Positions 10,556 to 22,355 of a stretch of 64,000 nucleotides of DNA are shown piece by piece. The stretch comes from Auriscalpium vulgare (taxonomy: Eukaryota > Basidiomycota > Agaricomycetes > Russulales > Auriscalpiaceae). The notes under the pieces were generated by a model. The model was given only the letters and a program-made list of their open reading frames with translations. It was not told where the DNA came from and searched no databases. How positions within the stretch are numbered: the first letter of the stretch is position 1; each line of letters opens with the position of its first letter. A program made the position numbers and the translations under genes. Where the stretch lies: assembly GCA_019915015.1 (NCBI GenBank), contig JAHBBC010000020.1, positions 620,001-684,000 of the forward strand. The letters run 5' to 3'.

Positions 10556-11176
10556 ATGCCGTTCATCCCCTCCAGCTCAGACATTACCTTCACTCTCCAA
10601 GTGCTCACAGTCATTGTTCAGTTCTTGGACCATGAACTGGACTCTGTGAGCCAGATGAAATCGTCGCACAGAGACGTGGACGATATCCTGCGCAATATTC
10701 GCCAGTACATGCATTTAATGAACGCGCAGCAACACCAGGCAATCACGGCGAAAATCGAAACGTCTGTGCGCTACATTCCTTTGTAGCGATTGCTGACGGT
10801 GTGCTTTCTGCTTAGGGCGTACAATCTGCTTTTGATCGCCAATGCTGGAGACGACCATCTCACATACTTCAGGGTGACCCGGAATTATCGCAAAGCTTTG
10901 CGAGCTGCCCGCGACGCGGTGACGGTGCGAATATCAGTCCTCATTTTGCACTTTTATTAACGCATTACTCGGTGAGCAGCTAATCGAACATGCTATCATC
11001 ATAAATGGCATGCTTGAGAATCTTCGAGGCGTTGACTCGGAGCAAAGGACTCCACCAGGTAGGTTTTGCTTCTTGTTCACGTGCAGCTCGCCCTGATTAG
11101 TGCATTTTCAGCCGACGCTCATCATCTCCCGATGCTCCGTAACGCAGGCATTCATGGGCAGGTTTCTCCTGAATGA
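10556..11176 (+). CDS. Small helical protein, tandem family member 1
   Basis: Four exons give about 150 residues with introns in phases 2, 0 and 1. The protein is predicted almost fully helical (LQVLTVIVQFLDHELDSVSQ, DDILRNIRQYMHLMN, YRKALRAARDAVTLIEHAI) and ends GIHGQVSPE. No signal peptide, membrane segment or catalytic motif. The exon after the phase-2 intron (AYNLLLIANAGDDHL...) is of the same length and position as in the next two genes, which places them in one family in spite of low sequence identity. It lacks the acidic tail of members 3 and 4. I do not recognise the family; a helical-bundle protein for protein contacts is the most that can be said. Confidence 0.6.
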
Positions 11177-11631
11177 AGTTGATCCACGCGTCTACCGCCG
11201 CGCGATGCACACACGTGTCATGCCGCGCGAGTGCGGCGTGCACTGGCAGTGTGCCGCCTGATTGACTCGACCCGAGTTCCCGATGGTCTGCAGCAGGGCT
11301 GAGACCATGGTTATCTCCTTGTCAGCCTTTGTTCTTGTGCGCAGTCCAGGATATCCCCCTATGCCGACTCATTTTCCTTCAAAAGTATACTCACAATCTT
11401 ACTTTAGGTGTGTTGTATTTGGTAGTGTGTTCAAAATCGACGTTTCCAATCGGCGTGCGCTGTGCGTGCACTCCATGAGGCGGTATTCCTCGGCATATTC
11501 CGCAATGAACTAGTCGCGGTCCGCATGATGGCCGAGTTCACGTTTCGCACATTTACAATGAGGCTCTTATACTTCAACTACACTTTGCCAGGTGCGCACC
11601 GTAAACACTTCTCTCCTTCTCACCAGAAGTC
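11177..11631. other. Intergenic region in the helical-gene array
   Basis: Contains short open frames only. Pieces such as a leftover MMAEFTF frame could be decayed exons, but I cannot support a gene. Confidence 0.4.
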
Positions 11632-12400
11632 ATGTCCCAGCCCTCACTGGCCTCTATCCGTATCACTTGGAGCGACCGCTATCCTGAGATACAGGACTTG
11701 CATGTCTCCAGCATTGCCAAAATATCTGGCAAAGGCATACTAGCCTTCGTCAGGAAGCAAGGCCCCAAGACACAGACCCGTCTCGCTGACTTCTACATCA
11801 GCGGCGTCTTACAAGGTCTGAGGAACGAGGGCGACTTCGCTGCACTCGATGGGCCAGGAGTCAATTTTCTAGGCCGTCTACTTCAGAGGTACGTCGTGAT
11901 CGTGTTCGAGTATCCGTGTCCTCATTTAGTTCTGTGCACGTTCAAGGGCTCTTGACCAGAAGGGCTCTTTATCAGGGCCGTATCTGCGAAAGATGCTTGC
12001 GGCGAGAAGTTATCACCAAACCGCCCGGAGAGCATTTACACTACAGAGCACCGTAAGTTGATATGTTAGTGACGTTTCAGTTGCTGATGCCTCACAATAG
12101 CAGCTAGCAGACGAATTGAAGCTTCGGAAGGCGTTGGACTTGCTCTATGCACAAGACGTCGCGCAGCGCGGTGAGCAGCGCGATATTTCGTGCTAGAAAT
12201 GAATCCTCACTTCCTTTGGCCATCAGAGCGTGATTTAGCCCGGCGCCGGGTCGTGTCCGCTGCCCCGCCACGCGTACCTCTCAAATCAGCACCGACCAAT
12301 CGGCCTATGAGCCTTCGTGAGTAAAATGTCTCCTCGTTTTCGAGCCTTCAGTGAATCCGGACACTCTCTAGCGCCGCTCCCCATATCTCGAACGGCGTGA
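11632..12400 (+). CDS. Small helical protein, tandem family member 2
   Basis: Five exons give about 185 residues. Introns fall in phases 2, 0, 1 and 1, the same order as in member 3. Sequence: an N-terminal segment (ISGKGILAFVRKQGPKTQTR), then helices RALDQKGSLSGPYLRKMLAA and LADELKLRKALDLLYAQDVA, then a basic, Pro-rich end (APPRVPLKSAPTNRPMSLPP). No known domain, signal or membrane helix. All junctions are GT-AG and keep the frame. Function unknown; the shared intron pattern with its neighbours is the main evidence that it belongs to a locally expanded family. Confidence 0.6.
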
Positions 12401-13553
12401 GCTGCAGGTAATGTCATACATCTGTTCATCCTGGTTTTTACACATATTGATACTGAGCGCTCCTATGTCAGGCTGTACGTCTGCTGGCTCGACGATGGCA
12501 ATATTAGTTCAGCTTGTGATTTCCCCCGCGACTGCACTAGGTTTGACATGGAGTATTATCTGTAAAATCACGATAGCGACGTATTGCTGTGCCGTGCACC
12601 ACAGCGCAATCAAGGTTCGACCTCGCCAATGTTCTTGTGACATGGTTGGCCACACGCCATACTTCCTATTCACGTTGGGGAACTGAGTGATTTACTGTAT
12701 AGCACATTCCCACTCGAGTCACATTCCCACTCGAGATCCAGCGGGGATTAAGGCACTCGAGCGACGGCTTCCTTCTTTTGAGAGGACATGCTGCAAACGC
12801 GAGGTACTTATTCGGGCCGCTGATGAGTCGCGAACATGTGAAACGGGACGACGAGTCACCATCCGGCGAGTCGGCGCCAACTGTTCGTTCTATGACACTC
12901 CGCACTCTGCGGCACAGTTGCGCTCAGTCATCTAAGGATCAACGGACGCACTAGTGATACGCTGAAAATATTAATCTTCACCTCTACGCATCGCACGCCA
13001 CAGCACGCACAAACAACGTGTTTGGAGGGAAGACGAATCTATTCAGGTAAGTCACCAAAATCTACTTGTAATTCTCCACGCGCCGGCGTGGTGAGGGGTT
13101 CATGATGCAACGGTTGGTAGGCCTGCTTTGTACAGCGGACTTGGATGCACTGATCGGACAAACGGAGAAGCCCGCGGTGCACCAAACCGGCGTGTATTGT
13201 CCTGTATCGCGGAGATGGATCGGTTTCAGTTCCCGTACACACAGAGAAACTACGCACCGCACTCCGGAGGCATGTCATCTCGAATTGTCGAAGTCGCTGA
13301 CGGTCAGACGCGGCACAGTTCCCGCCAACGCGACAGCGAGCTCCAGCCTTCCTGTAGCTGGCGCGCGACCTGCAGCAGGCCGATCGCTCCCCTAAAGCCC
13401 AACGCGACGTCATGTACGGCCACTCTGCACGCCCGAAACGGACCCATGAGTCGTGCTCTATGTCTACTTGTACGCGCCGTTCGCGATTACACAAGCCAAT
13501 TTTCACCCTCAGTCTGCGAATACGTTCTCTCCCACCTAACGCTTGCGTCCATC
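12401..13553. other. Intergenic region in the helical-gene array
   Basis: No gene supported. It contains a 16-bp direct repeat at 12703-12735. Open frames around 13039-13506 overlap each other on both strands and lack family resemblance. Confidence 0.4.
12703..12735. repeat. 16-bp direct repeat pair
   Basis: cacattcccactcgag occurs at 12703-12718 and again at 12720-12735, separated by one base. Both copies contain a CTCGAG hexamer. Confidence 0.8.
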
Positions 13554-14498
13554 ATGGGATCAAAACCACACGACGGACAGCCAGGCGCCGTCTTCGGACT
13601 TGCCGTCGCCGCGCTACATGAACGCTGCAGCCCAAGAAGGCTGATGACAGCCGCCAAAGAGGACCTCCTCGATAGCGAGAAGCTCATCAAGCAGCACGGC
13701 CCTCTTTTCAACGAGGATCAACGAGATGCCATCGAGCAACGACTCATAAAGTACGTACGTTGCTATTCCGCGACTGGCCACATATTCAAGCCCTGCAGTG
13801 CGCAAGCACTCCGCGGACGATTGCCGGAGAACTTAGGGTTGACGGCTTTGCCTAAAGTGTGGAGGTACCGAAAGGCCGTGAAACAAGTCCTATTCACTGC
13901 TGAGGTACTTCCAAACTGTAATGACCTTTTGTGCGACTGACTGGGTTGTATTCGCAGCGCGCATCACAAGCATGCGTCCTAAGGCAATGGCTCCGGGTCG
14001 CCAATGACCAGAAAGATAGTCTCGTCGGTGGGTTCCTACATGCTATTATTTATCACCAACCGCTCATGCATGAATCACGCACCTGTCTGTACCGCGCTCT
14101 CGATGTGGCAGGCCAACCGCGTCAAACGCATGTTGCTTTCCCCGCGCCATCAGAGGCGGAATACAATCCTCCGGCTAATCGAGGTCAGTTAACTGTTTGT
14201 ACTCATTCACCGTGTCTTACTGTAGACCGCGCAGCTGGGCTAGACAGCAGCACGCGTAGCCGACCAGAGCACCCGCAGGTGCATCATTTTCCAGGAAGCA
14301 GCCTCGTTGACCCAGTACGTTCCACTTACCATGCCTCTCGATACCTTTGCTGAGTTCCTCCAAATCATAACCTAGATAGCGGCATCCATTTCCACGCAGT
14401 CGTCTAGCGACGATAGCACAGGTATCCAGATTACTTTCGACGAGGATGGGCAGGGCCCCGACCTCAGTCTACAATTTGCGACATCAGATTCGTTTTGA
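13554..14498 (+). CDS. Small helical protein with acidic tail, tandem family member 3
   Basis: Six exons (first three: 13554-13750, 13799-13904, 13958-14027) give about 225 residues; introns in phases 2, 0, 1, 1 and 0. The N-terminal half is helical (LMTAAKEDLLDSEKLIKQHG, EDQRDAIEQRLINAQALRGR, VWRYRKAVKQVLFTAERASQ). The middle is Pro/Ser-rich, and the C terminus is acidic with alternating hydrophobics (ITFDEDGQGPDLSLQFATSD). A similar tail ends the next, incomplete gene (FSDSPDLTLQLPDMD), so this may be a short linear binding motif. For the second exon the acceptor at 13798 (ccctgcag) keeps the frame, whereas the earlier one leads to a stop. No recognised domain. Confidence 0.65.
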
Positions 14499-15677
14499 AT
14501 CTTCTGCGTAACAATTGACCAGTTCGGAATTTAAACCTAGAAATGGGATTCATTTATAGCCGTATGGGATTCCTTTGTAGAGACGTACTGTAGATCAGTA
14601 GCGGCAATGGGACCAGCTGTTCGGATTGTGACTAGGCCCGTGCGCGCAAGTGCAAGCATGCAATCGCGACAAGCACTTCCGCGACGGACCCATACCCTCC
14701 CATACCCCATCGAGGCGGCAAACTGCATTGCAATCCCGGCGGTCTCGGACGAGGGGAAATATTCCAAGAAGCGGTCCTGCAGCGAGCTGTCAGTCGTCAC
14801 TCGAGATCAGGGTACAATGAGGACACGCGCACAGGCCGGTGGGCGTACGCGCCTTGTAACTCAATGGTCGGCTCTGCGCGGAGGTATATTGAGACCAAGT
14901 CCTTAGACGAGGGTCCTGGGGTGCGCTGTCGTTTTTTGGGGGGAAGCCATGACGCATGCGCCCGGTGCCAAGATCCCTGGAGTCTGGAGACGAAAAAGTG
15001 ATGCGGGTGCGCTGAGTACGGTTTGGGCGTTACTTCGGGCGTGGGGCCGGGCATAACACAGGGATAAAGAGTTCACATTGACCCCGATGGACGATAAAGT
15101 GTGCGTTTATTTTGGGAGACAGCGTAAGCAGTATTCGCGCGATATGCTCATTCTTCGGTGATCGTTGGTCTTGATCGACGTGTCGTGGACGCTATTGAGA
15201 ATTGTTAGCGTCACGTTGTGCCAACCTGTTAGAGGACACTCACCGGGAAATGAGCCGGCGTCTCGAATGTCACTAATTCGAGATACAACTCGCGGCACGC
15301 GTCCATGAGAGGCACTTGTGTCTCTGCGTGCAGCAAACTTCGCTGACCGATTCTAACTCATCTAACGCGCACAGCGTCGAGGATGCATGGCCCCGGCCAC
15401 GAGCATTCATATACGACGTGCCGCAGGTTTTTTGGGAGGGAGATGTCTTCGACGGGGAGCTCAAGGGGAGCTCGTCGAACATGAGTTGAGGACTCGAGCC
15501 GACTCGAAGGGCGCACCTCGGCGCAAAATTGGTACCCCGGACACTCCCCGGACCGCGGCCACCGTTTCACGACTTCATGGTTGCCTCCGAGTCTGCCATG
15601 ACCTGCTTTGCAAACACCTACTAGTGGTCCGTGGACATACGTGCGCGAATTTGGCTGTCTTCAAGTGAATTGCGAAG
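14499..15677. other. Intergenic region in the helical-gene array
   Basis: I see no complete gene. The 5' exons of the fourth family member may lie in its right part (about 15300-15670) but could not be assigned. Confidence 0.35.
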
Positions 15678-16085
15678 CGGTACCACAAGAACTCTCGCAA
15701 AAAAATAGGAAGTGGACGCACCGAGCAGCAATGGCTTGAAGAGAAGCTCCAGGTCGCACGCGACGAGCGTACTCTTCTCCCGGAGTCTGTTCCAATGAGC
15801 CTCTTTGCCTGATGAGTCTTATACTGCGAGTTTTGAACTGTGCCGGTTGATTATTGAAGAGCTAGCGATTCCGAGTTCAAGTCGGTACGCCATAAGCTAA
15901 TGACCACGCCTACCGCTCGCTCACTGCTTGCCGGAGTTCCTAAGGTCACTTCTTCCGACCTGTCGTCAGTCGGACCTGACGCAATCAACCTCGATGCAAC
16001 CTGGAGTGGGGATGGAAGCGGAAGCGATCAGTTCAGCTTTTCAGACAGTCCCGACCTTACCCTCCAATTGCCGGACATGGATTGA
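15678..16085 (+). CDS. Incomplete relative of the small helical protein family, member 4
   Basis: An exon starting near 15678 reads RYHKNSRKKIGSGRTEQQWL then EEKLQVARDERTLLPE, matching in position and pattern the YRKAVKQ...LRQWLRVANDQKDS part of member 3. A last open segment from 15900 to the stop at 16085 ends in an acidic tail (DQFSFSDSPDLTLQLPDMD) like that of member 3. I could not find a start codon, the first exons, or the junction between these two parts, so it is either a gene with exons I missed or a decaying copy. The tail is well preserved, which argues for recent function. Confidence 0.4.
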
Positions 16086-16447
16086 GCATTGCCAGCTGTT
16101 TCAAAATGGGTTTGGGTCACTATAGTCCTGTATTGAATGGGAAACGCGTGTAAGACACGTACACATTGCCAGGCGACAAGCGCAAGTTGGATTTCACATC
16201 AGTCTACCATAATGCACGAGATCTTGCGCACGCGGCCGAGGGGACGGACAAGCTTTGTCGTGGACAGACCGGCCAGCAGGGACTAAAGCCGTGCTGGCTC
16301 GGTGTCTAGGGTCATATTAATTGTGGTCTAGTATGATCGTAACGTCTATAATAGTGAGGTGTTCGTGCGGGCAGCATCCCTCTGTATTGCCCCCGGTATT
16401 CCATAAGCGAAATATAAAAATTAGCGCCCGCGCTGTCGTCAAACTCC
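16086..16447. other. Convergent intergenic region
   Basis: Lies between the ends of the fourth helical gene and the large paralogue on the other strand. Nothing recognisable. Confidence 0.5.
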
Positions 16448-18861
16448 TCACTCGCCGCGAAGGGCCCTTAGTGTCTCATCAATGCCAGCACGATGCCTCC
16501 GATTTTCCTGCATGAGCGTGCGCATCTGCTTGGTCTGGACGTCCTTCGCTCTCTCCATCGTCCGCTTGCCTTTTCTCCGAGTGCGTATTTCCGCATTCGC
16601 GCTCATGATTGCGGCAAGGGACTGCTGCTCCCGGAGAATTTGCGAAGTCAGCTGAAGGCGATAAGTTATCAGCTTATTGTAGCCAAACGAAATGCCGGAA
16701 GCCGCTTACCACGAGACGCTGAATAAGATCGTCCAACTTGAGATCAAAGCGCTGCAGCTTATCGAACAGTCTGTCGAGGTCAGAACGGGCCGTGGCATAG
16801 GTAGCTGTGAGTTCAAGCCCATGCACGCTTCTGCAACTCTATCAGCCCAACGAACGAATCTAAAGAGGAATTGGAATCACCTCTCGACAGATTTCAGATA
16901 ATGGTCCAGTTTCTCTAGCCATCGGCGTTCAGTGATACTGCCCGTGCGCAGTATATGTGGCTCGCATGCAATCGCGACAATCGGTAAAAGGATGTGAAGC
17001 CTTCGCTTGGTCGATTTCCCAATCGCGAGGACTGCTCGAACAAGGGCTTCATAGTCCTGCGGGTCTCGGAGCCTACGAGGATCTCGGACAGATAACCTCT
17101 AAAAGGGTTCAAGAAACCCGTCAGCTAACTTCAACTTCAGAGCGAGACTCTGCACATACCTCAAGCATACTATCCAACGCCGCCTGGCACTCTGAAAACT
17201 GTTCGCGAATCGCGACGAAGGCGGAAGGCTCATCAACCTCCGAGGCGTACTCACTGACGATCCGCGAAGACACGGAGGGCACCTCGGACATCGCCAGCTC
17301 GCGCTCGAGCGGGCTGGTGTCTGTGACACCTGTTTCCGTGATAGTCTTGGCAGAAGAAGGCGAGAAGAGGGAGAGCGCGCTAGGCGATGCTGGTGTGCGT
17401 GGCGAAGGCTGAGCGCGGCTTGAGCTGGACCTCGCGCGCGCAAGCTGGCGGGGCCGACTAGCCTCACGCTGGCGCTGCGGTATTCGTGGAGAAGCGTGTG
17501 CCAAGGCTTCCGGGGGCGCCCGCACGCTCACGCTCGCAGATCGAAGGTCGGGGTAATCAGCTGCGTCTGCGCCGTCCATCGCGATGTCGAGGCGTACTGA
17601 CGGAGGGCGGTTGGTGTGACGGCGTACCCGCCACGTCCCCGAGACGGTGCCGGACAGAAGGTCATCTGTGCTGCGCTGTCGCTGATGTGAGATCCAACGT
17701 AGTTGCATATGCATGCGGTGACTCACGGTTTCCTCTGCGAGCCGCACTAGCGGAGTGAGAGGTGTATTGCTCTATTACTCTCATGAATAGAGGGACGTCC
17801 ACGATAAGAATGTTACGTACTGGGCCCGCTTCTCCGGACTCCTTCCGCGAGCTGTCTGCTTGTTGCGCAACAGTTTGGTGTGCGGCAGCTCTAGGAGGAA
17901 GGGTGGACGAGGATGCGATCGGAAGAGGATCGAGCGCAACCGGTGCCACTTGGAAGACATCTGGCTTGGCGCACTCGTCCTCTCCGTAGACCTCCGTTTG
18001 CCTCTTGGACGGACTCCTGTAATCGTCGTTGTACATCCACCAATTCTCTACTTCATCCGCAGCTATAAGATCGTCTGAATCCGGGTGTCCGCTTGGAAAT
18101 TGGCTGAGCTGGAAGGCGTTCGTAGGGTGCGCGCTCTTCGACTGCAGCATTCTGAGACTGCCTGTTGACGATCTCGGAGGAGTCGGCGGGAGCGGCTTCT
18201 CACTGTCGAAACCTCCGCGACTACTCTGTTGATCGGGGACTTGGTCCGGGTTAGATATCCTCAAAGGATTCTTCTCTTCCTTTGGTTTGTCTAAGTCTCT
18301 GTCCCCAAGCCGTCGTCGGATGGTGTGTGGTTTCCTAGAGATCATCTCGGCATGGGTAGCGTCGTGTCCGTCCGTAGAGCAATTGGAACTCGAACTCGCC
18401 GTCGGTGGAGTCACGAAAATCAACGGCACGGTTGGTTGAAACGCTGTCCCGGGCAATGCTTGCGAGGATCCCGGGGGCGATTGTGAGGTGCATGCTGGTG
18501 GATCATAGATGCTCTGCTCGTGCTGCTCCTGACGGTGCTGCTCTTGACGGGGTGGCTGGTCGTCGAAGTAACCGGTGGGGTATGCATGACGGTTGAAAGG
18601 TTCGGCGGGATGATACCGTGGAGTCAACTCCGGTGAATATGGACCAGAATGAGGCATTGATGCGTAGGCGTTGTAAGTCTGTGTAAAGAATACTTCGTCG
18701 CCGGGCACAGCGCGACCTGTACCCGCGTGGAAAGGGTAGGGGTCTACGCGGGGGAAATCAGTAGTGTCCAGGTCTAGGGAGCTGTCACGAGAAGCCCCGC
18801 AGGTCCGGAATCGGAACGCAATGCTGCCAATGCTGCGACGCGTTTTGGAAAAAAGTACCAT
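16448..18861 (-). CDS. Large uncharacterised paralogue A (disordered N terminus, coiled C terminus)
   Basis: Exon 1 (18861-17821) is Pro/Ser-rich and disordered (EKPLPPTPPRSSTGS). Further exons follow with GT-AG junctions. A short conserved block (SGTWRVRRHTNRPPSVRLDI) leads a region ending ELAMSEVPSVSS. Then comes a helical segment (RRLHILLPIVAIACE ... WLEKLDHYLKSVER), a DKLQRFDLKLDDLIQRL helix, and a basic coiled coil ending RAGIDETLRALRGE. Compared exon by exon, it matches the next gene (19904-22084) with the same order and mostly the same phases: LRGE versus RRQLE ends, QRFDLKLDDL versus QRFDIKLSDL. It has one extra small exon near 17770-17725. Start at 18861 is uncertain; 18658 is an alternative. 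No catalytic or membrane motif; function unknown. Confidence 0.7.
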
Positions 18862-18980
18862 TCCAGTACGTGATCCACGTGGAGAACCTGGCAGTGGAAA
18901 ACTGAATATGCGGATGTGATTGTGTCGTCTCGCGGTGAATAGAGAGGGGATGGTTTAGGAAGACGAAGAGGAAGGGTCGG

Positions 18981-18995
18981 TCAACGACGCCACAC
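18981..18995 (-). promoter_or_regulatory. 15-nt leader element shared by both large paralogues
   Basis: tcaacgacgccacac on the plus strand (minus: gtgtggcgtcgttga) is identical to 22278-22292 and lies about 50 bases downstream of the TATA box, in the presumed 5' untranslated leader. Surrounding sequence is only partly conserved. Confidence 0.55.
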
Positions 18996-19044
18996 GCCGG
19001 GAAGAGGTCCAACTGAGTCTGAGGAGGAGAAACGAATTCAACGT

Positions 19045-19052
19045 CTTATACA
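19045..19052 (-). promoter_or_regulatory. TATA box of large paralogue A
   Basis: Minus strand reads tgtataag, matched by the same octamer at 22356-22363 upstream of paralogue B. Confidence 0.5.
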
Positions 19053-19903
19053 TCGGAGACAAGGACGAGGAGGTACGCGCCATTCATCTTTCTCTAGGCG
19101 TCAGACAAAAGGGATCTCCAGGAACAGCAGAGCCTATGAGTCGCGTATAACACAAAAGAGAGCACTGCACCTGGACAAGAACAAGATCGTGACGCGGTCC
19201 ATTAGTCTACCAGAAACGTTGCGACGTGTGTTTCTTGTGTGTTGTTCTGTCCTCGGTCATGGACTCCGAATACAAGGATCAAAGATATAGCGCGCGCGCA
19301 CTTGAACATGCCGTCGGAGTCGGTGGCTGAGCTGATGGCAACCAAGCGCCCTGAACGTCAAGTCAGATCCTTTGATCCTACATATGTACAGGAGACATGG
19401 ACGCACTGATGTCAAGGTGGTGTTGCAGAGAGAGAGTCGAGGTAAGTCGACGAGCCCGAGAACTTGTGCGCAGCACCCGGGCCGGCACGTCACATAACCC
19501 AAATAAGGCACCAAAAGGTCAAATTGATTTGTAATGAGCGATATTCAACCATCATAATTATTTGGAGGTCTGTGGTTTTCCCAGCGCTGCTCGCTGCTCG
19601 GGGTCGACGCAAATCAGACGCAACATGCAGTGCCCTGTGATAAGTGCCTCCTCACCAGAGACCAGGCCAGAGTGCAATCGCGAGTCTTCCGGTAAGTACA
19701 CTTATGGATCGTAGATATCGTGTCATTACTAGATTTCAACGTTAAATAACTATATCATCAGCAGGCCGTATCGTGATCGTAAGAGCTGTGAGCCCTGTGA
19801 AGACATGGCAGGCGGTCGTGTATGTGGCTATAAACAAACTCAAAGGTCATGATTTACCGCTTAATCGGCGTCGAAAGAGTCATCCAGTCAGCTAACCATC
19901 GCC

Positions 19904-22084
19904 TCATTCGAGTTGACGACGAATTCCTTGCAGGACGTTCAACGTCCGCTCAATCTCGTTTCTGTGTAGCTCATTCGCTTGCCTCAGAGCCTGCAAGCGC
20001 TCGTTCTGGTACTGCTGAACTCTGGGCAGTGTCTGCTTGCCTCGCCTCTGCGTGTGGATCGCTTTCTTCAAACTCCTGATCTCGGCACGAGTATGCTTCT
20101 CGCGGAGGATCTGATCAGAGAGCTGTTCCGAACGAGAGAGTGAGAATCAAACGACAGTCGCAAGACGGTGCTGCTTACGAAGAGGCTCGCCGTAAGATCG
20201 GAGAGCTTGATGTCAAACCGCTGCATTTTGTCGACGACCTTGTAAACGTCGGACCGAGGCGTAACGCGGCTCGCAATGAGCTCCAGGCCGCCTATATTCC
20301 TATAGGGATTTTGAGTTCGAGACTCTTGGCACAAACGTGCTGCGCACCTCTGTAGAGATTTAAGATACTGTTCCCGCTTTCCCCGCCATCGGCTCTCGGT
20401 GACATTGTCAGTGAGTGAGAGTGACTCGTGTGCCGCCGTCACGATCAACAACAGCTCAGGAAATCTCTCGCAGATTCTTGTGCCGACACCACAGATATCG
20501 CGCACTGCCGCCTCATTCTCGCGACGGTCTCGGTTCGATGCACTAGCCACATCGTCGGAAATCCGCTACGGAAAACTTGGTCAACACGGTGGTTTTCCTA
20601 GAGGAAGTCATCCCTTACGCTAATCATGTCCCCCATGACTCGAGTGCATGACGCAAATTGTTTTTGAAAGGCTGCGACCCTGGTGTCCTCTGTGCACGAA
20701 TCGTCCACAGACACAGATGATGCCTCCGACATTTCAAGCTCGCGCAAGTCGTCCTCGTCCTCATCGAATAAGCTGGGTGGCTGCGACTCTGGGAGATCTC
20801 CAGATGAGTTAGAAAAGTTGCGGGTCATAGGACCAGAGAGGCGCTCGTGCGCCCGTGACGATGATGCGACCATACCCGTTAGCCCAGGACCCGCAGGACC
20901 CAAGGCTGACGGCATCTGCGCGCGATGAGCGTTCTCCTCCTCTGGTGCAATGTGCAGCTCGGGATTCGCCGAATCAGGGATGTCAGTCGCCTCGGTGCCG
21001 ACCAATGTTATGTCGATCCTGATCGACAGAGGCTGCCCTGGCACACGAAGTCGTTTCCACCTCCCGGATATTACACCCTCCTCATCGGCCTCGTCTGGAT
21101 GTTCAGGTGTGGACTGCGAAGGCGCACCAAGTGCCGTCGGAGGATGAGCATGAGTTTCGAATCCTTCGTGATCTTGATATTCAGATTCCTGCTCCTTCGT
21201 CAGCACAATATCACATCTGCGAGATTGGCACGTACCGATTGCTCTGGCCACTCCGATGGCAGTGCCTGAGCGTGGTGAGGCTCATCCTCGTCTGCGACCT
21301 CCTCAACAGTCGGCCGCCGCAGGTGCGCAGACTGATCTTTCATGCGATGTTGAGCTGCAGGCGTGCGCAAAAGGCTTGCGCCTTCCAACCCCAGAGAAGG
21401 CGGGGGATTCGAAGGCATGCCATGCAGCACGGCGTACGAGGAAATCTGGGAGTCCGATGGCATACGGCGACGGCCATCTCGATCGCCACTGCTGCGTCTG
21501 GCCTGTCCGGATTGTCTACGATTGAGTTCCTCCGCAGCCATCCGATCAGGGATGTACGACATGTAAGCGTCGACTGCGCCGTCCAAAGGGCGGTGTAAGT
21601 CTTGATCGCGATCCAAGGTTAAGGGTGGCGGAACAGGATGCCTCCTCTTAGCTCGAGCATTCGCGGAGAAGGCATTCACTTGGCGACCATCCCGCGGAGG
21701 GGCCAGATCAAGAGGAGCAGTGTTGAACGTGAAACCAGTGTTTTGGGGGATCGCCTGGAATTGAGCAGGTGTCTGCGCAGCCAGCTGAGGCCACTCGGAA
21801 TACGTCTGTGGAGCATATTGCATGGGATAACGCACACGAGGATCTTGAGTCGCAGACCAGGCCGTCGGGCCGTGAGAGAAAGTTATGACGGGGGAGGGTT
21901 GAGGATAGGAATGACTCAAAGCAAGGGGGAAGCCTCCGCCTGCGTACGAAGGAGCGGGACCAGCGATGGGGTAGAAGATCTGCTGTGGGGCCGTCTGTTC
22001 GGCAGCCTGATACACTGGCTCTTCGCGCGGCAGCGGTAGGGCATTGAACAAATGAGGGTCACGTGTGTATCTCGCAGGGGACAT
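19904..22084 (-). CDS. Large uncharacterised paralogue B (disordered N terminus, coiled C terminus)
   Basis: Five exons: 22084-21236, 21188-20619, 20565-20348, 20299-20179, 20122-19904. The N terminus is Pro/Gln/Tyr-rich and disordered. A conserved block SGRWKRLRVPGQPLSIRIDI is followed by an acidic patch (SLFDEDEDDLRELEMSEASS). Helical parts follow (RICERFPELLLIVTAAHESL, DKMQRFDIKLSDLTASL), and then a long basic coiled coil (AIHTQRRGKQTLPRVQQYQN ... NELHRNEIERTLNVLQGIRR). It is the tandem duplicate of paralogue A; identity is concentrated in the folded exons and lost in the N terminus. No known domain, signal peptide or membrane helix. The long coil and basic charge would suit an oligomeric scaffold or nucleic-acid contact, which is only an inference. 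Confidence 0.75.
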
Positions 22085-22277
22085 GGCTTGGGACAATGGT
22101 ACGCGGAGGTAAATCTCTGGTGAGAGGATGTCAAGAGATGGCCTAAAATCTTTGAGAACGGAAGAGACTAGGACAGAGGGAAAGCCCACCTTATGTGTTG
22201 ATACGATTGTTCGAAAGATACTGTCGCGTGTCTTATGAAGATGAAGATGGAGTACAAGAAACAAAGCAAGCAGTCGA

Positions 22278-22292
22278 TCAACGACGCCACAC
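22278..22292 (-). promoter_or_regulatory. 15-nt leader element shared by both large paralogues
   Basis: Identical to 18981-18995, about 64 bases downstream of the TATA box of paralogue B. Confidence 0.55.
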
Positions 22293-22355
22293 TCCGGGAG
22301 TACGAGACAAAGGTAGAGGGAGAGACGGAGAAATCAAGGGTGTATCTTGTGAGCA

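Larger units (their letters stand above)
18862..19903. other. Intergenic region between the two large paralogues
   Basis: Holds the promoter and 5' leader of paralogue A (TATA near 19045, shared 15-nt element near 18981) and the 3' flank of paralogue B. No other gene seen. Confidence 0.5.

Noticed and set aside
13790..13798. Earlier acceptor (tattcaag) for exon 2 of helical gene 3
   Set aside because: It leads to an in-frame stop after 13 codons; the acceptor ccctgcag gives a long open exon matching the family pattern.
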